Shown here piece after piece: positions 33,562 through 44,922 of a DNA stretch of 64,000 bases. The stretch lies in NCBI RefSeq assembly GCF_036850765.1, contig NC_089492.1:180374106-180438105 (forward strand), written 5' to 3'. The translations under genes and the position numbers were made by a program. Source of the DNA: Saccopteryx bilineata (lineage: Eukaryota > Chordata > Mammalia > Chiroptera > Emballonuridae). Under the pieces are notes generated by a model. That model made no database searches. It was not told where the DNA came from and saw only the letters and a program-made list of their open reading frames with translations. How positions within the stretch are numbered: position 1 is the stretch's first letter; each line of letters begins with the position of its first letter.

Positions 33562-33933
33562 TTTTTTTTCTTTTTTGTATTTTTCTGAAGTGAGAAGTGT
33601 GGAGGCAGAGAGACAGACTCCCACATGTGCCCGACCAGGATCCACCCGACATGCCCACCATAAGGTGATGCTCTGCCCATCTGGGCTGTTGCTCTGTTGC
33701 AGCCAGAGCCATTCTAGCATCTGAGGCGGAGGCCATGGAGCCATCTTCAGCACCCGGGCCAACTTTGCTCCAATGGAGCCTTGGCTGTGGGAGGGAAGGA
33801 GAGAGAGTGAAAGGAGAGGGGAAAGGGTGGAGAAGCAGATGGGCGCTTCTCCTGTGTGCCCTGACTGGGAAATGAACCTGAGACTTCCACACACAGGGCC
33901 AACACTCTACCACTGAGCCAACTAGCCAGGGCC
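33562..33933 (-). mobile_element. Ves-type SINE, long form, antisense
   Basis: Reversed A-tail at the left and reversed head at the right (GAGCCAACTAGCCAGGGC). A 16-bp TSD with two mismatches lies at 33,546-33,561 and 33,934-33,949. Confidence 0.88.
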
Positions 33934-34049
33934 TACCATACTGAATTCTTAACTATGGGCACTATGCTGTATAGCAGGTCTCTAGAACTTACTCAGCTTG
34001 CATAACTGAAACTTTATAGGCACTGATTAGCAATTGATTACAACAATAC

Positions 34050-35105
34050 CTGTGACAAAAAGATTGTATTTTATAAAAGCATATGTGAATATGTGCATGT
34101 ATTATGTTTCAATGAAACACTATGGGGATTTTGTATGTCTATATTTAAGATAAATTTTCCTGTACCTAATGAAAGACAACATAATCTATCATCCCACCAG
34201 ATCCAGTAAGAGTTGTTTCCAAGGTGGCCTGCATTGTTTTCTATAGTGAGAGGAGAAAAAAACAAAAGTGACTGATGGCCCATAGAAGGCCCTTTTGGAG
34301 GCTTAGTCATAGGTAGTGCCTGGCCTGCTTTGGAAACTTAGAAAAATAAGAAATCTGATTATGAACCTTGTACTGTTTATCATACAAAAAAAACCCTTGG
34401 GTCAAGCCTTCACACCTTGTCAGGTTGTCTCCTCCTCATCTCAACCTTGCTCAGGGCAGCTGCTGAGGCCCACTGCCCTGGGTGGGCTGTGAGAGGCCCA
34501 GGACCAGGCCTTTAGGGGCAGCCTGGAGAGGGCTTCCTGAGAACCCAGGGCCACCTCAGAGACAGGGCCATCACCCCCGAGGGTCCCAAGAGCTTTTCCA
34601 GCAGGTGAACTCAGACTCATGCTGGAGGAGTGATTTTCCTGAAGGTTAGGCAGGGGTTGGAACCCTGCCCATCCACTCATATCTCTACTCCCACTCCTTC
34701 GGCCTATTTATAAAGAGCTCTTCATTTATAATTTGATGTTAATTCTAAATACTCCGGGGAACTTCTCTTCCATCTTCCAGCCTCTAGGACCCTGAATATT
34801 TGATTTTAAAAGTAGCTCTCGGCACATTTGCCCTATGAACAGGGTGGGGGAAGAGTGCGTCATTTAGACAAGCAGTTTAATGGGGCAGAAAGATGGATGA
34901 ACAATTTTTGTATGTTCTAAAAACCTCAGGCAAATGTATATGTGCATGTAGTGGCTAATAATTCGCTAGCAAATTTGGCTTGGCATCAAATGAGACCCAG
35001 TTCAGTGGCAGAACAGGCCAGTGGCGAGGTTGAAGAGGACAACAACACTTCAGTCCAGGCTCCTCACCCGCCATTCCTTCCATTGCAAGTGTTTCTTCAT
35101 TTTGA
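34050..35105. other. unannotated DNA
   Basis: No gene or confident repeat. The GC-rich block at about 34,440-34,680 gives an antisense frame without a recognisable domain. Confidence 0.4.
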
Positions 35106-35109
35106 GAAA

Positions 35110-35275
35110 ACAGAAAATGTCTTACATACTCTGGTGTGAGGAAAATAGATTTAAAACATCATTTCACAATGTCTATGTACATCAAAACATCATATTTTGC
35201 ACCTTAAATATACATAACTTTTCTTTGTCAGTTATACCTCAATAAAACTGGAAGGAATTAAAAATTAAAAATAAA
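35110..35275 (+). mobile_element. old L1 3' end
   Basis: 'GCACCTTAAATATACATAAC' and 'CAGTTATACCTCAATAAAAC' are typical L1M 3' end text followed by an A-rich tail. Confidence 0.6.
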
Positions 35276-35501
35276 AACATGCCTTCCATAAAAAGTACAT
35301 TCAATTGTCATAACCATGGCAAGACAGAAGTTCTGATTTTCTAACTAGAAAATAATTAATAAAAATGTTATTGAATTGTGTTATGATAAATTAAAACACA
35401 AGATAATAATTTCTCAGAGAAACTGTGGACATTGAGGAACATGAGTTAAGCTGTTCTTAAAGGGGCATTTGGAGGATTGGGAGAGGAAAGGTGAAGGGAT
35501 T

Positions 35502-35515
35502 AAGAAGTACTGATT
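35502..35515. repeat. 5' TSD of L1 copy B
   Basis: AAGAAGTACTGATT, repeated exactly at 43,493-43,506 after the A-tail. Confidence 0.9.
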
Positions 35516-35521
35516 CGGGGA

Positions 35522-35542
35522 TGACGTCAGAGTAATGGCGGG
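35522..35542 (+). promoter_or_regulatory. CRE plus YY1-like motif at L1-B 5' end
   Basis: A perfect CRE palindrome TGACGTCA (35,522-35,529) is followed by AATGGCGGG (35,534-35,542), a good YY1-type core. It starts about 7 bp into the element, the same layout as copy A. Factor binding is inferred from motifs. Confidence 0.65.
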
Positions 35543-36034
35543 GTAGGAAGCGATACCGATAAATCTCCCCCAAAACTCAACAAGATCTTCAACCAGAAAC
35601 AGAAAAACCTATACTTGGAGCTTCCAGATGCTTCGCAATACACCCAAAGGTATGATTGAGTGAAAAATTGGCTAAATATATAACCAAACCCCGAAGGAAA
35701 TAGGGAGTAAGAAATGCTCCTCCTTCCTCACTAACCTAAACAGGGCGGCTTTCTCTGGTAACTGTGAATATAGAAACTGAGGCGGGCAAAGGGGGTGAAT
35801 AGATCCAGGCCGCCGCAGCACAAACGGAGGAACCAGGCTGTGGCACAGAGATCCAAGCCGAGGAAAATTTGATCCTGTGGCAACCCGGGCAATATAAGCT
35901 AACACTCGCGCCAAACCCAAAGAAAGAAAGAAAAGCAGAGCGGCCATTTTACCCGGTCTCCTGGTCGGTGCGCAGTTAGTGGGCGAGAATTTCTTCCTGG
36001 GAAAGCCACGCATGGGAGGGAGTGAGAACTAATT

Positions 36035-36680
36035 CCAACGGTGGAGATTTTCCGTGCTGGAGGGTGTTTCACTCAGAGGGAACTGCGGCCGGCCTCATAT
36101 CCTGGTTTGCGCACGCAGATAAGGAGTGAGCGATTCCTCCGAGTGCCTCGGCAGTGCGCGCCCGTGTTATCGCACAGAGGGGCAGAGTCAGGGGCCTTTG
36201 TGTGGGCCAAAGCGGAATCTCGAGCCGCCTCAGCGCCTTGCAAAAGCCGCACACAGGGACGGAGCGAGACTCAAATCCAACGGTGGAGATTTTCTGTGCT
36301 GGAGGGTGTTTCACTCAGAGGGAACCGCGGCCGGCCTCATATCCTGGTTTGCGCGCGCAGATAAGGAGTGAGCGATTCTTCCGAGTGCCTCGGCAGTGCG
36401 CGCCCGTGTTATCGCACAGAGGGGCAGAGTCAGGGGCCTCTGTGTGGGCCAAAGCGGAATCTCGAGCCGCCCCAGCGCCTTGCAAAAGCCGCACACGGGG
36501 ACGGAGTGAGACTCAATTCCAACGCTACAACTTTTCCCTGCGGTTGGGGGTTTCACTCAGAGCGTGAGACTGCTGGCCGGATATCCTGGTCGCAGACAGT
36601 GAGTGAGAGTTTCCTCCAAGCGCCCCGGAAGTGGGCGCCCGCTTGTGTTACCGGACAGAGTGGCAGAGCCAGAGGTCTTT
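36035..36680 (+). repeat. L1-B 5'UTR tandem monomers, 242-bp period
   Basis: Units start at 36,035, 36,277 and 36,519, each with CCAACG(G/C)..., a 'TTTCACTCAGAG' block and 'CAGAGGGGCAGAGTCAGGGG'-like text. Units 1 and 2 are nearly identical; unit 3 is more diverged and shorter. The tract is CpG-rich. Tandem monomers at the 5' end are a known promoter arrangement in some L1s (for example mouse). The several frames of 80-137 codons across it are produced by the repeats. Confidence 0.85.
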
Positions 36681-37114
36681 GAGTGGGCAGAAAGCCCGCC
36701 TGATTATGCTAGCAGCTCTGACTGACTGAGCCTTACCCAGAGCCCTGTGCTGAGTGGAAATAGAGTGGGGAGTTGCCAGCTCTTTGAGCCTCTTACTATC
36801 CAGGCAGAGGCAGCAGCAACCCCATAGCTGGATTATCAGGCTACTAATTAAGGAAGGAAAGACTAGGAGAAAGGCTCCAGGAACACGGACTCTCTCACTG
36901 TCGGAGCCTATAAATGCTATTGAGCTTCGACTGCCAACGAGACTAAAGCACAATATATGACATTGCCATAGAGACTTATCAACTGCAAACCTCTACCTGA
37001 GCATGCCAAAGGGGCAGAACCCGGGGTACAGAGTCACCGACCAGGAAGAGGGAGAGAAAAGAAAAAGCAAGAAGATAACCTCTCAAAATCAAGAATAATC
37101 TGCAGACTTTATAA

Positions 37115-38065
37115 CCTATCCCATTTTATTATATTTGTTTGTTTGTTTCTCTTATCTTCATTCTTGATACTTTTTTTTCCTCCTCCAATTTGGCCGATTA
37201 ACTCTCTACCGGTCTTACTCTCTCCTCTCCTTGAACTACACTACCCATAAGTGTTACATCTCCCATTATCTTTTCTCTTCTCTTCCTTTCTCTCTATGAG
37301 GGTTGCACTCCAAAACCCTTAACTCTCTCTCTCTCTCTCTCCTTTCTTTTTTCTTCTTTTAGTGGTTACCTCTTTTTTTCTCTCTCTTTCTTTTCTCCCT
37401 CTATATTAGTTTCTTCCTTTCTCCTTTATATCTCCTCTCATTCAAACCTCAATAACAAACAAATTATCTTATCTGGGACTCAAACCTATGTTTGTGGCAT
37501 TTTGGGGGGGGTTTATTTCACCTTTTTAACTCACTAGCAGTGCTCTCATCCCTGGCTCTCCATATTATCTAGTTCTTGTTCCACTAAATACAATAGTAAT
37601 TTTTTAATTTGTCCCCCCATTTTTCCGTTTTCCTCTTATTCCTCTCATCATAACTCTTAGACAACCAACACCTAAAAGCAAATCATTTCATTCTTGACCC
37701 AAATTTTTTCCTTATTTGCTTTTTGTGGGTCCATACGCTCTTTTTTTTTCTTTTTTCTATCCTTTTTTTTTTCTTTTTTTTTTTTTTTTTTGCCCCTTTA
37801 TTACTTTTCCCCAATTCAGGCCCTCCATCACAGGCATTGTTTGTTATAATTCACAGTCCACCACAAGATTTTCTCAAAAAAGAGGGGAGAGGAGAGGAGA
37901 GGAAAAAAGGAGGGGGGGAATAATTTCTTTTTTTTAATTTTTATTTTATTTTTCTTTATTTCATTATTAATTTTTTTTAAAAAAAAACAACTCTTTTCGA
38001 TTTTTTATTTTTTTTATTGTTATTTTTTTTTAACTTTTTATTCTTTATTAAATCTCATTAATACT
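37115..38065 (+). other. T-rich leader upstream of L1-B ORF1
   Basis: About 950 bp of T/C-rich sequence with long T runs (for example 37,767-37,790), as in copy A. Frames at 37,716-37,937 are low-complexity. Function unknown. Confidence 0.7.
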
Positions 38066-38085
38066 ATCAACAAAACCACCCTCAG

Positions 38086-39207
38086 ATGCCATTAAGGAAG
38101 AGAAAATCAAATATCATGGATACAAAAGAAAGAGAGGTAACACAGCTAGATGAGGAAAAATCTATGGAGAAAAAATTTAATATATTGGAAACCTTGGAGC
38201 TAAATGACAGAGAACTCAAGATAGAAATCCTAAAAATCCTCCGAGATATACAAGAAAACACAGAAAGGCAATTTAGGGAGCTCAGAAAACAACTCAATGA
38301 ACACAAAGAATATATGTCCAAGGAAATTGAAACTATAAAAACAAATCAAACAGAGATGAAAAACTCAATTCACGAGCTGAAAAACGAAATAACAAGCTTA
38401 GCTAATAGAACAGGTCAGATAGAAGAGAGGATTAGTGAAATAGAAGACAAGCAACTTGAGGCACAACAGAGAGAAGAAGAAAGAGACTCAAAAATTTAAA
38501 AAAATGAGATAGCCCTACAAGAATTATCTGACTCCATCAAAAAGAATAACATAAGAATAATAGGTATATCAGAGGGAGAAGAGAGAGAAAATGGAATGGA
38601 GAACATACTCAAACAAATAATAGATGAGAACTTCCCAAGCCTGTGGAAAGAACTAAAGCCTCAAGTTCAAGAAGCAAACAGAACTCCGAGTTTTCTTAAC
38701 CCCAACAAACCTACTCCAAGGCATATCATAATGAAATTGACACAAACAAACAGCAAAGAAAAAATTCTCAAGGCAGCCAGGGAAAAGAAGAATACAACAT
38801 ATAAAGGAAGGCCCATTAGATTATCATCAGATTTCTCAGCAGAAACTTTACAAGCTAGAAGAGAGTGGACCCCAATATTTAAAGTCCTGAAAGAGAGGAA
38901 CTTTCAGCCACGAATATTATACCCATCAAAGCTATCCTTCAAATACAAAGGAGAAATAAAAACATTCACAGGTACAGAAAAGATGAGGGAATTTATCATC
39001 AGAAAACCCCCACTCCAGGAATTACTAAAGGGGGTTCTCCAATCAGATACAAAGAACAAAAAAAAAAACAGAGCCAAAAGTAAAAGCTCCAAGAAGAACA
39101 CAATAAAACCAAATTTAAACTGTGACAACAACAAAAAGAAAGAGGGGGAGAAGATGGAGATTAACAGTAGCAAAGGACGATGGAGTGCAAAAGTACTCAC
39201 AAAATAG
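38086..39207 (+). pseudogene. L1 ORF1, single internal stop
   Basis: 374 codons including the terminal stop, in one frame, interrupted only by TAA at 38,497-38,499, where copy A has ATA. The N-terminal third is a long heptad-type coiled coil rich in Glu, Leu and Lys (trimerisation). The middle is the RRM-like RNA-binding domain (NNIRIIGISEGEE region). The last third is the C-terminal domain (LSSDFSAETLQARREW). An extra base near 39,065 relative to copy A extends the C-terminus by about 47 codons and makes it overlap the next frame by 28 nt. Confidence 0.88.
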
Positions 39208-39419
39208 TTCGCTACAATGAACAGGGTAGGGACCCTTTTCATTACTCAAAGGTAACCACCATTGAAAAAACCACCACAGAAGCACATGAGATAAAAAAGA
39301 TAGCAACAGAGGAAAGATGTATGGAATACAACCAAATAAAAACAAAAGATAGAAAAACAAAAGAGAAGGATCAAACAAGACACAAAACTAACAGAAAGCA
39401 AGATATAAAATGGCAATAG
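39180..39419 (+). CDS. 79-codon inter-ORF reading frame of L1-B (hypothetical)
   Basis: Same length and end points as in copies A and C. Its stop overlaps the ORF2 ATG at 39,410 by 10 nt. It differs from the A frame at many residues, mostly replacements, but has no indel over 240 bp, although ORF1 in the same comparison has several. The product is basic with no recognised domain. The open frame is certain; translation is unproven. Confidence 0.35.
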   Translation: MECKSTHKIVRYNEQGRDPFHYSKVTTIEKTTTEAHEIKKIATEERCMEYNQIKTKDRKTKEKDQTRHKTNRKQDIKWQ

Positions 39420-42400
39420 GGAACTCACAAGTATCAATAATTACACTAAATGTAAACGGATTAAACTCACCAATAAAAAGGCACAGAGTAGCAGAATGGA
39501 TTAAAAAAGAAAATCCAACTGTATGCTGCCTACAGGAAACTCATCTAAGTAACAAGGATAAAAACAAATTCAAAGTGAAAGGCTGGAAAACAATACTCCA
39601 AGCAAATAACATCCAAAAAAAAGCAGGTGTAGCAATACTCATATCGGATAATGCTGACTACAAGACAGGAAAAGTACTCAGAGACAAAAATGGCCATTTC
39701 ATAATGGCTAAGGGGACACTGAATCAAGAAGACATAACAATTCTTAATATATATGCACCAAACCAAGGAGCACCAAAATATATAAGACAGGTACTTATTG
39801 ATCTTAAAACAAAAACTGACAAAAATACAATCATACTTGGAGACCTCAATACACCGCTGACGGCTCTAGATCGGTCAACCAAACAGAGAATCAACAAAGA
39901 CATAGTGGCCTTAAACAAAACACTAGAGCACCTGGATATGATAGACATCTACAGGACATTTCATCCCAAAGTGACTGAGTATACATTTTTCTCCAGTGTA
40001 CATGGATCATTCTCAAGAATTGACCATATGTTGGGCCACAAAAACAACAGCAGCAAATTCAGAAAAATTGAAGTTGTACCAAGCATATTTTCTGATCATA
40101 AAGCCTTGAAACTAGAATTCAACTGCAAAAGAGAGGAAAAAAATCCCACAAAAATGTGGAAACTAAACAACATACTTTAAAAAAATGAATGGGTCAAAGA
40201 AGAAATAAGTGCAGAGATCAAAAGATATATACAGACTAATGAAAATGACAATACGACATATCAGAATCTATGGGATGCAGCAAAAGCAGTGATAAGAGGG
40301 AAGTTCATATCGCTTCAGGCATATATGAACAAACAAGAGATAGCCCAAGTGAACCACTTAACTTCTCACCTTAAGGAACTAGAAAAAGAAGAACAAAGAC
40401 AACCCAAAACCAGCCGAAGAAAGGAGATAATAAAAATCAGAGCAGAAATAAATGAATTAGAGAACAGAAAAACTATAGAAAAAATTAATAGAACAAGGAG
40501 CTGGTTCTTTGAAAAGATCAACAAAATTGACAAACCCTTGGCAAGACTTACCAAGGAAAAAAGAGAAAGAACTCATATAAACAAAATCCAAAATGAAAGA
40601 GGAGAAATCACCACGGACACCGTAGATATACAAAGAATTATTGTAGAATACTATGAAAAACTTTATGCCACTAAATTCAACAACCTAGAAGAAATGGATA
40701 AATTCCTAGAAAAATACAACCTTCCTGGACTGAGTCAAGAAGAAGCAGAAAGCCTAAACAGACCTATCAGTAGAGAAGAAATAGAAAAAACCATTAAAAA
40801 CCTCCCCAAAAATAAAAGTCCAGGCCCTGACGGCTATACCAGCGAATTTTATCAAACATTCAAAGAAGACTTGGTTCCTATTCTACTCAAAGTCTTCCAA
40901 AAAATTGAAGAAGAAGCAATACTTCCAAACACATTTTATGAGGCCAACATAACCCTCATACCAAAACCAGGCAAGGATGGCACAAAAAAAGAAAACTACA
41001 GACCAATATCTCTAATGAATACAGATGCTAAAATACTAAACAAAATACTAGCAAATCGAATACAACAACATATTAAAAAAATAATACATCATGATCAAGT
41101 GGGATTCATCCCAGAATCTCAAGGATGGTTCAACATACGTAAAATGGTTAACGTAATACACCATATCAACAAAACAAACAACAAAAACCACATGATCTTA
41201 TCAATAGATGCAGAAAAGGCTTTCGATAAAATACAACACAATTTTATGTTTAAGACTCTCAACAAAATGGGTATAGAAGGAAAATATCTCAACATGATAA
41301 AGGTCATATATGATAAACCATCAGCTAACATCATATTAAATGGCACTAAACTGAAGGCTTTCCCCCTTAAATCAGGAACAAGACAGGGTTGTCCACTCTC
41401 TCCACTCTTATTTAATGTGGTACTAGAGGTTCTAGCCAGAGCAATCAGACAAGACAAAGAAATAAAAGGCATCCATATCGGAAAAGAAGAAGTAAAGGTA
41501 TCACTTTTTGCAGATGATATGATCCTATACATCGAAAACCCCAAAGAATCCACAAAAAGACTACTAGAAACAATAAGCCAATACAGTAAGGTCGCAGGAT
41601 ACAAAATTAACATACAGAAGTCAATAGCCTATCTATATGCCAACAATGAAACAACTGAGAAGGAACTCAAAAGAATAATCCCCTTCACGATTGCAACAAA
41701 AAAAATAAAATACTTAGGAATAAACATAACAAAGAATGTAAAGGACTTATATAATGAAAACTATAAACCATTGTTAAGGGAAATTGAAAAAGATATAATG
41801 AGATGGAAGAATATACCTTGTTCTTGGCTAGGAAGAATAAATATAATCAAGATGGCTATATTACCCAAAGCAATATACAAATTTAATGCAATTCCCATCA
41901 AACTTCCAATGACATTTTTTAAAGAAATAGAGCAAAAAATCATCAGATTTATATGGAAGTATAAAAAACCCCGAATAGCCAAAGCAATCCTAAAGAAAAA
42001 GAATGAAGCTGGGGGCATAACAATACCTGACTTCAAACTCTATTATAGGGCCACGACAATCAAAACAGCATGGTATTGGCAGAAAAATAGACACTCAGAC
42101 CAATGGAACAGAATAGAAAGTCCAGAAATAAAACCACATATATATAGTCAAATAATTTTTGATAAAGGGGCCAACAACACACAATGGAGAAAAGAAAGCC
42201 TCTTCAATAAATGGTGCTGGGAAAATTGGAAAGCCACATGCAAAAGAATGAAACTGGACTACAGTCTCTCCCCCTGTACAAAAGTTAACTCAAAATGGAT
42301 CAAAGATCTAAACATAAGACCTGAAACAATTAAGTACATAGAAGAAGACATACGTACTCAACTCATGGACCTGGGTTTTAAAGAGCATTTTATGAATTTG

Positions 42401-43225
42401 ACTCCAATGGCAAGAGAAGTGAAGGCAAAAATTAATGAATGGGACTACATCAGACTAAGAAGTTTTTGCTCAGCAAGAGAAACTGATAACAAAATAAACA
42501 GAAAGCCAACTAAATGGGAAATGATATTTTCAAACAACAGCTCAGATAAGGGCTTAATATCCAAAATATACAAAGAACTCATAAAACTCAACAACAAACA
42601 AACAAACAATCCAATAAAAAAATGGGAAGAGGATATGAATAGACACTTCTCCCAGGAAGAAATACAAATGGCCAACAGATATATGAAAAGATGCTCATCT
42701 TCTTTAGCTATTAGAGAAATGCAAATCAAAACGGCAATGAGATACCACCTCACACCTGTTCGATTAGCTGTTATTAGCAAGTCAGGTAATAGCAAATGTT
42801 GGAGAGGCTGTGGAGAAAAAGGAACCCTCATACACTGTTGGTGGGAATGTAAAGTAGTACAACCATTATGGAAGAAAGTATGGTGGTTCCTCAAAAAACT
42901 GAAAATAGAACTACCTTATGACCCAGCAATTCCTCTACTGGGTATATATCCCCAAAACTCAGAAACATTGATACGTAAAGACACATGCAGCCCCATGTTT
43001 ATTGCAGCATTGTTCACAGTGGCCAGGACATGGAAACAACCAAAAAGCCCATCAATAGATGACTGGATAAAGAAGATGTGGCACATATACACTATGGAAT
43101 ACTACTCAGCCATAAGAAATGATGACATCGGAACATTTACAGCAAAATGGTGGGATCTTGATAACATGATACGAAGCGAAATAAGTAAATCAGAAAAAAC
43201 AGGAACTGTATTATTCCATACGTAG
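39410..43225 (+). pseudogene. L1 ORF2, nearly intact, one internal stop
   Basis: 1,272 codons in one frame (the human protein has 1,275), broken by a stop at 40,178-40,180 where copy A has a Leu codon. Endonuclease motifs are all present ([25 protein letters not shown]). The reverse transcriptase has [18 protein letters not shown] and the catalytic FADD at 41,507-41,518. The C-terminal cysteine motif follows the CX3CX7HX4C pattern (about 42,798-42,850). A one-base loss near 43,196 replaces the last residues and ends the protein a few codons early. Confidence 0.93.
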
Positions 43226-43492
43226 GTGGGACATAATAGTGAAACTAAGAGACATTGATAAGAGTGTGGTGGTTACGGGGGGGAGGGGGGAATGGGGGAG
43301 GGAAAGGGGGAGGGGGAGGGGCACAGAGAGAACAAGATAGAGGGTGACGGAGGACAATCTGACTTTGGGTGGTGGGTATGTAACATAATTGAACGACAAG
43401 ATAACCTGGACTTGTTATCTTTGAATATATGTATCCTGATTTATTGATGTCACCCCATTAAAAAAATAAAATTATAAAAAAAAAAAAAAAAA
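43226..43492 (+). other. L1-B 3'UTR with G-rich tract and A-tail
   Basis: A G-rich polypurine run at about 43,275-43,325, then AATAAA-like text and a run of As to 43,492. Same plan as copies A and C. Confidence 0.85.
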
Positions 43493-43506
43493 AAGAAGTA
43501 CTGATT
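43493..43506. repeat. 3' TSD of L1 copy B
   Basis: Exact repeat of 35,502-35,515. Confidence 0.9.
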
Positions 43507-43646
43507 GGTAATTACAAAATAGTCATGAGGATGAAAGGTTTACTATGGCGAATATAGTCAATAAGATTGTAATAACTATATACGGTGCTAGATGGGTACT
43601 GAAAATATTGGGGAGATTACTTTGTAGAGTATATGATTGTCTAACC

Positions 43647-43998
43647 CAGTGGTAGTCAACCTGGTCCCTACCGCCCATTAGTGAGTGTTCCAGCTTTCAT
43701 GGTGGGCGGTAGCAGAGCAACCAAAGTATAAATAAAAAGATAGATTTAACTATAGTAGGTTGTTTTATAAAGATTTATTGTGCCAAACTTAGTGAAAATT
43801 TGACATAAAGTCCTTGGTAAGTAATTATTATTATATGCTTTAACTTGCTGTAACTCTGCTTTATAAATTTTATAAAGTAAGGTTACTTCCCTACTTTATA
43901 AATCACCATTACTATGGAAGGGGTGGGCAGTTAGAAAATTTTACTACTAACGGAGATACAAAAGTGGGCAGTAGATATAAAAAGGTTGAGTACCCCTG
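43647..43998. mobile_element. hAT miniature element (352 bp), family 2
   Basis: TIRs CAGTGGTAGTCAACC and GGTTGAGTACCCCTG. The exact TSD GTCTAACC is at 43,639-43,646 and 43,999-44,006, with a central TA. Non-coding; moved in trans if at all. Confidence 0.92.
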
Positions 43999-44104
43999 GT
44001 CTAACCACTATGCTGTTTACCTGAAACTAGTACAAAGTAGTATTGAATGTAAACTGTAATTGAAAACTAAAATAAAAAAATAACCCTCTGGTAATTAATA
44101 TATA

Positions 44105-44664
44105 TGGTCTACCAGAAAGTTCTTTCTGTTTCTATCAGAACAAGTTTCAACACGTAAGCACATGTTTATTTGGTGCATGTATGCCTCTCTATTTTTATCA
44201 CTTAATGTATACATACTGACATAGCAAATTAACTAAAACAAAGTTGATTCACGTTAGTCTTATGTGTGAAGCCATAGTGTACCCATGGCTACTGATAAAG
44301 TTCATTTACACCACTGTAATTTTTACGAATTTCAACAAGGAAGAAATGCTACAGAAGCATGTCTGTCGCATCCACCATATTCCCTGGACTTAGCACCCTC
44401 CGACTATCACTTGTTTTTGTCCTTATAAAATTTTTTGAAGGGCAAAAAATTCAAAAATGAAGAAGATATTAAACAAGCACTGGTTCAATTTTTCGCATCA
44501 AAAGATAAAACATTTTTCAAAAATGGGATATACAAATTGCCCTCATGCTGGCAATAAATCATTAATAATAATGGCAATTATATTATTTAATAAAGTTTAT
44601 TGAGGGTAAGAAAAATTTGTATTTTGTTTTATTCCAAAAACGGATAGAACTTTCCGGTAGACCT
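44105..44664 (+). mobile_element. internally deleted mariner (560 bp)
   Basis: Inverted ends TGGTCTACCAGAAAGTTCT and (reverse complement of the right end) AGGTCTACCGGAAAGTTCT, flanked by TA. Inside, the transposase start (ATG at 44,285) runs only about 28 codons and is then joined to the C-terminal part with HPPYSLDLAPSDYHLF, the mariner signature. A stop follows soon after it. Most of the catalytic domain is missing (a full mariner is about 1.3 kb), so it is dead but keeps both ends. Confidence 0.88.
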
Positions 44665-44922
44665 TATATATATACTATTAATTTGTCAACCCACTGCTCA
44701 TTCTTCACTATGCATTTGTTCTCAGGAAGTTGCTTCATTAATACTTAATTATCCCAAAGATGGCAAGGCTGTGCAGAAGTGGAACAAAAGACTGACAGAT
44801 TTTGATAGCTAGCTAGAGGTGCAGGAGGGGAAGAATTGCTACCTGCAATTCTGCCAGAGTGGGCATGGCGATGAAGGAACCCTGGGCTGTGGTGACTGCA
44901 TTTTGAATGGTGGGCAGAGGAG

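Larger units (their letters stand above)
33040..34045 (+). mobile_element. old L1 fragment interrupted by a SINE and (CA)n
   Basis: 'CAGTTCCACTGCTGAGAATA' resembles the ORF2 C-terminal region, and 'GGTCTCTAGAACTTACTCAG' resembles L1 3'UTR text. It is interrupted by (CA)n at 33,168-33,203 and by the SINE at 33,562-33,933. Confidence 0.5.
35516..43492 (+). mobile_element. L1 copy B, full length (7,977 bp)
   Basis: LINE-1 with complete ends and a 14-bp exact TSD. Order: CRE/YY1 start (35,522-35,542), monomeric CpG-rich 5'UTR (36,035-36,680), T-rich leader, ORF1 (38,086-39,207), inter-ORF frame (39,180-39,419), ORF2 (39,410-43,225), G-rich 3'UTR and A-tail. Damage is slight: one stop in ORF1, one stop in ORF2 and a small frame change at the ORF2 end. 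It belongs to a different subfamily from copies A and C. Confidence 0.95.
35440..44090 (+). mobile_element. old L1 3' end split by L1 copy B and a hAT
   Basis: Left part (about 35,440-35,515): 'GGCATTTGGAGGATTGGGAG' and 'GAAGGGATTAAGAAGTAC'. Right part (43,507-43,646): 'GGTAATTACAAAATAGTCAT', 'GAATATAGTCAATAAGATTG'. After the hAT (43,999 on): 'ACTATGCTGTTTACCTGAAA' and 'GTAAACTGTAATTGAAAACT'. Read in order, these are one L1M 3' end, so copy B and the hAT inserted later. Confidence 0.65.

Noticed and set aside
36041..36682. Overlapping frames of 80-137 codons in both directions upstream of L1-B ORF1
   Set aside because: They follow the 242-bp monomer period and are repeat artefacts in a promoter region.
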